NCBI GenBank assembly: GCA_948695535.1
Contig: CAPRTS010000010.1
Coordinates: forward strand, 1-28,343
From: an uncultured Eubacteriales bacterium
Lineage (GTDB): Bacteria > Bacillota > Clostridia > Christensenellales > UBA1242
Direction: 5' to 3'
Length of the DNA: 28,343 bases
Shown here: positions 23,998 through 28,343 of the stretch, piece after piece
Layout of the letters: each line of letters starts with the position of its first letter
How positions within the stretch are numbered: the stretch's first letter is position 1
Position numbers and translations under genes: made by a program
The notes under the pieces: generated by a model
Databases searched by the model: none
What the model was told of the DNA's origin: nothing
The model's input: the letters and a program-made list of their open reading frames with translations, nothing else

Positions 23998-24663
23998 ATG
24001 AGTACACCCGCCGTTATTTACGAAGACAATCATTTGGTGGTAGTTATTAAGCCACAAAACGTGCCGACTGTGGCGGACAGTTCGCACGACGAAAGTTTGC
24101 AAGATAGTTTGAAAGCCTACACTGGTGGTTTCGTGGGGATTGTGCACCGCTTGGATCGCGTGACGGGCGGGGTAATGGTCTTCGCGAAAACCAGTAAGGC
24201 CGCTGCCCGTTTAAGCGAACAAATCAAGCAAGGTACTTTCCACAAAATTTATTACGCGGTCGTTAAAGGAGTACCCAAGGCACGCAGTGCTACCTTAGTT
24301 AACTGGCTGGCGAAAGACGAAATTCATAACACAGTAGCAGTAGTGCCCCAAGCCACCACGGGCGCTAAACGAGCGGAATTAACTTACCAAACCGTGACTA
24401 CTGTGGACGGGGATACTTTGGTAGCGGTGGACTTAGCCACGGGGCGTTCCCACCAAATTCGGGTGCAAATGAAACACATCGGCCACCCGATTGTGGGTGA
24501 CGCTCGTTATGGTGGTACGCGCACGGGGGTGAAAGACATCGCTTTGTGGGCTTACCAGTTAACCTTTGAACACCCGACCACGCACGACAAAATGAAGTTC
24601 ATTGTCAATCCGCCCGAAGACGGGGCGTGGGCAAAATTTGATTTCCGGAGAAAACACCGATGA
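23998..24663 (+). CDS. RluA-family pseudouridine synthase, no S4 domain
   Basis: A 221-residue synthase of the RluA family, converting uridine to pseudouridine in stable RNA. It begins directly with the catalytic fold (VIYEDNHLVVVIKPQNVP), has HRLD at 50-53 with Asp53 as nucleophile, followed by RVTGGVMVFAKTSKAA, and GRSHQIRVQMKHIGHPIVGDARYGG near the C-terminus, broken here by usual variation. It lacks the N-terminal S4 domain of the larger paralogue at 12926, resembling RluA/TruC-type short members. Target site is not predictable. It heads a run with the metallophosphoesterase, dapF and dapL. Family is secure. Confidence 0.9.
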   Translation: MSTPAVIYEDNHLVVVIKPQNVPTVADSSHDESLQDSLKAYTGGFVGIVHRLDRVTGGVMVFAKTSKAAARLSEQIKQGTFHKIYYAVVKGVPKARSATLVNWLAKDEIHNTVAVVPQATTGAKRAELTYQTVTTVDGDTLVAVDLATGRSHQIRVQMKHIGHPIVGDARYGGTRTGVKDIALWAYQLTFEHPTTHDKMKFIVNPPEDGAWAKFDFRRKHR

Positions 24664-25355
24664 AAGTTTGGGCTTTGTCGGATTTTCACCTGTCGTTCGC
24701 GGTTAACAAGCCAATGAACGTTTTTGGCGACCATTGGGATAATTACGAAGCCGAAATTAAGCGGAACTGGAATGCTTTGGTTGCCCCCGACGACGTTGGT
24801 ATTATCGCTGGGGATATTTCTTGGGCGATGAAAATGGCGGATACGGCGGCGGATTTTGACTTTATTAAAAGTTTGAACGGCACGAAAATTATCATTCGCG
24901 GTAATCACGATTACTGGTGGAAAAGCGTGTCGCAAATCAGGGAATTCGTGGGTGACAGCATCAAAGTGTTGCAAAACGACAGTGTAACCATCGGCGACGT
25001 AATTTTTGTCGGGACGCGGGGTTGGCAAACGCCCGAACGTAACCGCCCGCTGTCAGTAGAAGACCAAAAGATTTACGACCGCGAAGTTTTACGCTTTGAA
25101 ATGTCATTAAAGAGTGCGGGCGACAAAGGTAATAAAAAATTAGTGGCCATTTTGCATTATCCGCCGTTTAATTGTTTGCGTGACGATTCCCCGTTTACCA
25201 AACTGTGCGAACAGTACCACGTCGATGCCGTGGTTTACGGCCATTTGCACGGACGGGGCGGTCGTGGTGATTTGACCTACGTGAAAAATGGCATCAAATA
25301 TTATTTGACCAGCACTGATCTGCTACAACATTGTCCCGTAGTTATTGACTTGTAA
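24660..25355 (+). CDS. Calcineurin-like metallophosphoesterase
   Basis: A 231-residue dinuclear metal phosphoesterase with all five motifs: D8-x-H10, GDISWAM at 51-57, GNHD at 81-84, HYPPF in mid-protein and YGHLHG near the C-terminus. It matches a compact, cytoplasmic, uncharacterised group often annotated as predicted phosphohydrolase in Bacillota. The substrate is unknown. The start overlaps the previous stop (ATGA), and dapF follows after 37 bases. Family is secure. Confidence 0.88.
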   Translation: MKVWALSDFHLSFAVNKPMNVFGDHWDNYEAEIKRNWNALVAPDDVGIIAGDISWAMKMADTAADFDFIKSLNGTKIIIRGNHDYWWKSVSQIREFVGDSIKVLQNDSVTIGDVIFVGTRGWQTPERNRPLSVEDQKIYDREVLRFEMSLKSAGDKGNKKLVAILHYPPFNCLRDDSPFTKLCEQYHVDAVVYGHLHGRGGRGDLTYVKNGIKYYLTSTDLLQHCPVVIDL

Positions 25356-25392
25356 TCAACTTTTGAGGCTAATCTTTCATAAAGATAAAAGT

Positions 25393-26196
25393 ATGCAGTT
25401 ATCTTTTACTAAAATGCACGGCGTTGGTAATGATTATATTTACGTCGACGGCCGTAACTTGCCCGCGTTACCGTTACCGCGCTTGGCAATTTTTTTATCA
25501 AAGCGTCATTTCGGGGTGGGCGCGGACGGCTTAGTGTGGTTGACTAATTCAACGGTGGCCGACATCAAAATGCAAATGTTTAACGCCGACGGCAGTGAGG
25601 GCGCAATGTGCGGTAACGCGGTACGGTGTATTGCTAAGTACTTGTTCGATCATAAAATGGTTACCGGTCGCAGTGTACGGATTGAAACCAAAAGCGGTGT
25701 CAAACGCGTGCAACGCTTGCGCCCCGATTACTTTGCGGTGCAAATGGGTAAGCCCGAGTTCAATTTGGCACACTTAGGTTACGAGCCCGAATTTACTACC
25801 GTGGGTATGGGCAACCCGCATTTAGTGGTAATGGTCAATTTTAACCTGGACCATTATGACATCAGTCGGTTAGGTAAACGTTTAAGTACCAGTCCATTAT
25901 TCCCTGGTGGGGTCAACGTCGAGTTTGTGCGGGTAATTGGCGATAACACTTTGCAAATGCGGGTGTGGGAACGTGGTAGCGGCGAAACCTTAGGTTGTGG
26001 CACGGGCGCGTGTGCCGCCGCGGTGGCCAGTGTGTTGCGTGGCCAATGTAATCGCGAAAAGTTAATCAAAGTACAATTACCGGGTGGCGAATTGGTTGTT
26101 GATTATGCGCGGGACGAAGTGACGTTGTTAGGTTCGGCAACCACAGTTTATGAAGGGCAAATTACTTTGCCGGCGGAGTTAAGTAATGAAAATTAA
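25393..26196 (+). CDS. dapF: Diaminopimelate epimerase
   Basis: Interconverts LL- and meso-diaminopimelate, the last step before peptidoglycan cross-linker and lysine. The 267-residue protein has the catalytic cysteine pair: Cys73 in AMCGNAVRC and Cys202 in GSGETLGCGTGACA. It starts MQLSFTKMHGVGND, as is usual for DapF; an upstream TTG at 25345 in frame has no signal and would lie in the previous gene. dapL follows with an 11-base overlap, so the epimerase and aminotransferase that act in succession are made together. Identification is certain. Confidence 0.97.
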   Translation: MQLSFTKMHGVGNDYIYVDGRNLPALPLPRLAIFLSKRHFGVGADGLVWLTNSTVADIKMQMFNADGSEGAMCGNAVRCIAKYLFDHKMVTGRSVRIETKSGVKRVQRLRPDYFAVQMGKPEFNLAHLGYEPEFTTVGMGNPHLVVMVNFNLDHYDISRLGKRLSTSPLFPGGVNVEFVRVIGDNTLQMRVWERGSGETLGCGTGACAAAVASVLRGQCNREKLIKVQLPGGELVVDYARDEVTLLGSATTVYEGQITLPAELSNEN

Positions 26197-27382
26197 CCGC
26201 AATTATTGCCGCTTGACCGATAATTATTTATTCAGTACCATTGCTGCCAAAACCCGCGCCTACCAAGCCGCCCACCCGCACCAAGCGTTGATTAAGTTAA
26301 GTATTGGTGACGTGTCCCGCCCGTTACCAACCCCGATTGTGCAAGCCTTACGTAATGCCAGTGACGAAATGGGACAAGCCCGTACTTTTCACGGCTATGG
26401 TCCGGAAACGGGGTACCCGTGGCTTAAAACTGCCGTCAAGAGTTATTACCAAACGACAAAGAACGTGACCTTGGATCCTACGGAAATTATCATCAGTGAT
26501 GGTGCCAAAAGTGACGTGGCCAATTTGCTGGATATTTTTGCGCCCCATTGCACGGTAGCGATGACCGACCCCGTGTATCCCGTTTATTGGGAAAGTAACG
26601 TGATGGTCGGTCACAAAATTAAGTTAATCAAAGCCACCGCCGCGAACCAATTTTTACCTTTGCCGTCCCGGCGCGCACGGGCGGATATTATTTATCTGTG
26701 TAATCCGGCCAACCCGACAGGCGTTTGTTACACGCGCGAACAATTAAAAAAATGGGTGGACTTCGCCCGCAAACACGACGCGGTAATTTTGTACGACGCG
26801 GCTTACGAAGCGTTTGTTCGGGATCCGGCCTTGCCAACCAGTATCTACCAAATTGAGGGCGCCCGCCAGTGTGCGATTGAAATTTGCTCTTTGTCCAAAA
26901 CCGCGGGCTTTACCGGTTTGCGGTGTGGTTACACGATCGTGCCTAACGACTTAAAAGCGGGGACGGTCAGTTTGAACCGTTGTTGGCAACGACGCCAAAC
27001 CGCCAAATTTAACGGCGTCAGTTACCCCGTGCAAAAAGCCGCCGCGGCCGTGTTTTCGTCCACCGGTTGGACGGCCGTGCAACGTAACTTGCGTTACTAC
27101 CAACGCAATACCGCGTTAATTACCCAAACCTTAGACGCACTGGCTTGGCCGTACGTCGGTGGGGTGCATTCGCCGTACGTGTGGGTGCGTTGTCCGGCTG
27201 GCCAAACTTCGTGGCAGTTCTTTGATTATCTACTGACTAACGCCGGCATCGTCTGTACCCCCGGGGTTGGTTTCGGTAAAGCCGGGGAAGGCTACGTGCG
27301 CCTAACGGGCTTTAACACCACCGCCCAAACGCGGCGTGCGTGCCAATTGCTGTCGCATGTGCTGACCAAATTTAGAAAATAA
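26186..27382 (+). CDS. dapL: LL-diaminopimelate aminotransferase
   Basis: A PLP enzyme that turns tetrahydrodipicolinate directly into LL-diaminopimelate using glutamate, bypassing the acyl-blocked DapD/C/E route. The 398-residue protein has PLP Lys238 in SLSKTAGFTGLRCGYT, the NPANPTGV motif near 173-180, and RRQTAKFNGVSYPVQ, which is diagnostic for DapL. A GGAG eight bases before the ATG may help its start within dapF. The window holds no dapD or dapE, consistent with the DapL pathway. Identification is certain. Confidence 0.96.
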   Translation: MKINRNYCRLTDNYLFSTIAAKTRAYQAAHPHQALIKLSIGDVSRPLPTPIVQALRNASDEMGQARTFHGYGPETGYPWLKTAVKSYYQTTKNVTLDPTEIIISDGAKSDVANLLDIFAPHCTVAMTDPVYPVYWESNVMVGHKIKLIKATAANQFLPLPSRRARADIIYLCNPANPTGVCYTREQLKKWVDFARKHDAVILYDAAYEAFVRDPALPTSIYQIEGARQCAIEICSLSKTAGFTGLRCGYTIVPNDLKAGTVSLNRCWQRRQTAKFNGVSYPVQKAAAAVFSSTGWTAVQRNLRYYQRNTALITQTLDALAWPYVGGVHSPYVWVRCPAGQTSWQFFDYLLTNAGIVCTPGVGFGKAGEGYVRLTGFNTTAQTRRACQLLSHVLTKFRK

Positions 27383-27406
27383 ATCAATAATTGGTGCGCG
27401 ACACAG

Positions 27407-27546
27407 TGGTGTTCAACGCCTTACGGCAAGGGAATACCGGCACTACGTTTGGTGTTCAACGCTAATGCTATGGAACTGGTGTTCAACGCTAGCGCTAGGG
27501 AACACCGGCACTACGCTTGGTGTTCAACGCCTTACGGCTATGGAAC
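27407..27546 (-). repeat. Array of four tRNA-end-like hairpins, in two tandem 70-bp copies
   Basis: Read on the minus strand, four units follow tRNA-Arg: 27546-27518, 27505-27477, 27476-27450 and 27437-27407. Each starts with (G)TTCC and ends with TTGAACACCA, the same GAAC-ACCA found at the tRNA 3' end (GGGAACACCA). Between them lie short stems: GCC-GTAA-GGC in units 1 and 4, GC-ATTA-GC in unit 3 and CTAGC-GCTAG in unit 2. The sequence is organised as an exact 70-bp tandem duplication (27408-27477 and 27478-27547) with diverged loops. Units 1 and 3 abut the preceding ACCA directly; the others follow an 11-12-base spacer. Confidence 0.85.
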
Positions 27547-27622
27547 TGGTGTTCCCAACAGGAATTGAACCTGTAACTAGCCCTTAGGAGGGGCTTGTAA
27601 TATCCATTTTTACTATGGGAAC
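27547..27622 (-). tRNA. tRNA-Arg (anticodon CCU)
   Basis: A 76-nt cloverleaf with encoded CCA. Acceptor GTTCCCA pairs with TGGGAAC; discriminator is A. The D-arm closes GTAA/TTAC, the anticodon stem AGCCC/GGGCT carries loop CTCCTAA, giving anticodon CCU (codon AGG), and the T-arm is ACAGG-TTCAATT-CCTGT. It has its own promoter and is followed on the same strand by the tRNA-end-like hairpin array. Confidence 0.95.
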
Positions 27623-27634
27623 GTGACTGTTATC

Positions 27635-27664
27635 AGTTTACCACAGCAGTCGTGGTCTTGGCAA
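27635..27664 (-). promoter_or_regulatory. tRNA-Arg promoter
   Basis: On the minus strand TTGCCA (27664-27659), 18-base spacer, TAAACT (27640-27635) preceded by TG. The predicted start near 27628 is about six bases before the tRNA. Confidence 0.6.
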
Positions 27665-27666
27665 GG

Positions 27667-28179
27667 TTAGGCTTGCAGGATCGCGCGCCACGCGGCCAGC
27701 AGGTCGGCGTCCGTGCGGTAGACGCTGCGGTTGGCAGCGGACGGGGACGGCAAATTGGTCACGGTGACGGTATCCGGTAACTGACCCGCCCAGTGCTTGA
27801 CGAAATCGTCGTAGGCCTTTTTCGATGTGATATAAATGCGGGTAACGGCCGTGTTGGCGATTAAGCGCGGAATGTCGTTGAACACGGGGTTAACAATGTT
27901 GCTGTCTAGGGAACTGCCGGCTTTGCGCATTTGACATTGCGTGTACACGTCCGACAAAGCAATGTGTTGTGCACGGAGCAGTGCCGTTTTGGTATCACGG
28001 TCAGCGTGCACGAAGTCGACCCCGTACAGTTGCGACAGCAACCACCAAAAGCGGTTTGTTGGGTTACCGTAAAAGAAATTGTTGCGCCGGGACAAAACAC
28101 TGGGTGCGGAACCCAAAAACAAAATTTCGCTGTCAGGAAAGATCAGTGGCGGAAAGGCCGTAATCGTTTCGTTAACCAT
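27667..28179 (-). CDS. UDG-superfamily DNA glycosylase, probable DNA-deoxyinosine glycosylase (family 6)
   Basis: A base-excision repair enzyme likely to remove hypoxanthine, the deamination product of adenine, from DNA. The 170-residue protein has LGSAPSVLSR at about 22-31 (family form LGSFPSxxSR) and YGNPTNRFWWLL at 37-48. Near the C-terminus is NLPSPSAANR, the superfamily's motif 2. This fits the compact family 6 (HDG) enzymes rather than Ung, which has GQDPYH. Base specificity cannot be settled from sequence. It begins from a leaderless promoter and precedes tRNA-Arg on the same strand. Superfamily is secure. Confidence 0.85.
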   Translation of the reverse strand: MVNETITAFPPLIFPDSEILFLGSAPSVLSRRNNFFYGNPTNRFWWLLSQLYGVDFVHADRDTKTALLRAQHIALSDVYTQCQMRKAGSSLDSNIVNPVFNDIPRLIANTAVTRIYITSKKAYDDFVKHWAGQLPDTVTVTNLPSPSAANRSVYRTDADLLAAWRAILQA

Positions 28180-28185
28180 TGCCTT

Positions 28186-28214
28186 ATTATAACAACTTTA
28201 ATGGTGATTGCCAA
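28186..28214 (-). promoter_or_regulatory. Promoter of the UDG-family gene, leaderless type
   Basis: On the minus strand TTGGCA (28214-28209), 17-base spacer, TATAAT (28191-28186), then AAGGCA and the ATG at 28179. Confidence 0.75.
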
Positions 28215-28247
28215 CTGCGGGTAATGGCGCTTAACTTAAAATACCAC

Positions 28248-28276
28248 TTGTATTTTTGTGGTCTTTGTGCTATAAT
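28248..28276 (+). promoter_or_regulatory. Promoter of the 28284 ORF, leaderless type, with flanking dyad
   Basis: TTGTAT (28248-28253), 17-base spacer, TATAAT (28271-28276) with extended TG, then seven bases to the ATG. ACCAC (28243-28247) and GTGGT (28258-28262) flank the -35, as an operator might. Confidence 0.72.
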
Positions 28277-28283
28277 TTAACGT

Positions 28284-28343
28284 ATGGAACGAACGAACGA
28301 ACGAACGAACGAACGAACGAACGAACGAACGAACGAACGAACG
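28284..28343 (+). CDS. Start of an ORF with a tetranucleotide repeat, 3' partial
   Basis: The ATG at 28284 is followed at once by GAAC repeats, read as Glu-Arg-Thr-Asn in a cycle of four residues per three repeat copies. The same peptide is produced in all three frames, with no stop codons. At least 14 full copies are present and the window ends inside them, so the real product lies outside. A good promoter ends seven bases before the ATG, which supports the start. The identity of the downstream protein is unknown. Confidence 0.6.
   Translation, partial: MERTNERTNERTNERTNERT
28287..28343 (+). repeat. (GAAC)n microsatellite, at least 14 copies
   Basis: A perfect tetranucleotide tract runs from directly after the start codon to the window's edge with no interruption in 57 bases. 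Confidence 0.95.

Noticed and set aside
25363..25391. A leaderless promoter for dapF
   Set aside because: No hexamer at the right distance matches the -10 consensus in more than about three positions; the gene is probably read from upstream.
25345..25392. TTG start for DapF
   Set aside because: It would add 16 residues not found in the family and start inside the preceding gene; the ATG at 25393 gives the usual N-terminus.
27407..27547. A CRISPR array
   Set aside because: Units are palindromic, irregularly spaced, lack unique spacers of 30-40 bases and end in a tRNA-like ACCA; no cas genes are present.

Overview
The window looks like part of a chromosome from an uncultured, Clostridia-like member of the Bacillota. 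It is inferred from gene content, not from any search: a large Bacillus-type SRP RNA carrying both an Alu-like region and the S domain, DapL-type lysine/DAP biosynthesis, a DnaE/DnaB pair, ScpA-ScpB, QueH, a SpoVB/MurJ-like flippase and an MGDG-synthase-type glycolipid glycosyltransferase. The DNA is gene-dense and almost entirely housekeeping. The right-hand edge runs into a tetranucleotide repeat, which may be why the sequence stops there.

Layout, left to right. (1) The 3' end of a gene for a CxxC-containing, probably surface protein. (2) trpS-smpB. (3) A large CvpA-like membrane protein followed by an M50 protease, then scpA-scpB-rdgB. (4) A tRNA-Leu(UAG) with a shrunken variable loop, directly joined to the ribosome binding site of a glycolipid glycosyltransferase gene. 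(5) tuf with a strong promoter and terminator. (6) A minus-strand HExxH protein gene, divergent from plsX-queH-(zinc-ribbon membrane protein)-RluA-type synthase, with dnaE nested onto the end. (7) A stand-alone unknown gene with its own promoter and terminator. (8) typA and a flippase. (9) hup (HU), convergent with the SRP RNA gene on the minus strand, which in turn is divergent from dnaB. (10) A minus-strand pair: an 18-residue cysteine-rich peptide and a small membrane protein. (11) A second RluA-type synthase, a metallophosphoesterase, dapF and dapL. (12) On the minus strand, a UDG-superfamily glycosylase, tRNA-Arg(CCU) and an array of hairpins that copy the tRNA end. (13) At the right edge, a start codon followed immediately by at least 14 GAAC repeats.

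Expression signals are the most striking common theme. Many genes (trpS, the CvpA-like gene, plsX, dnaE, dnaB, the 23998 synthase, the UDG-family gene, the 28284 ORF, probably scpA and hup) have a good -10 box ending only 5-7 bases before the ATG, usually with a -35 box 16-18 bases further up. Their transcripts should start at or within a base or two of the start codon, so they would be leaderless. Only a few genes (tuf, the tRNA-Leu-linked glycosyltransferase, the 17413 orphan, the Cys-rich peptide, scpB) have a clear Shine-Dalgarno sequence. Downstream operon genes mostly start at ATGA/TAATG overlaps.

The observations that most deserve follow-up are the tRNA-end-mimicking hairpin array (27407-27546), the short-variable-loop tRNA-Leu fused to an mRNA (7231-7316), the systematic leaderless promoters, the self-complementary -35 hexamer shared by dnaB and the SRP RNA, the probable phase-variable ORF at the right edge, and the repeated N-terminal extension of TrpRS.
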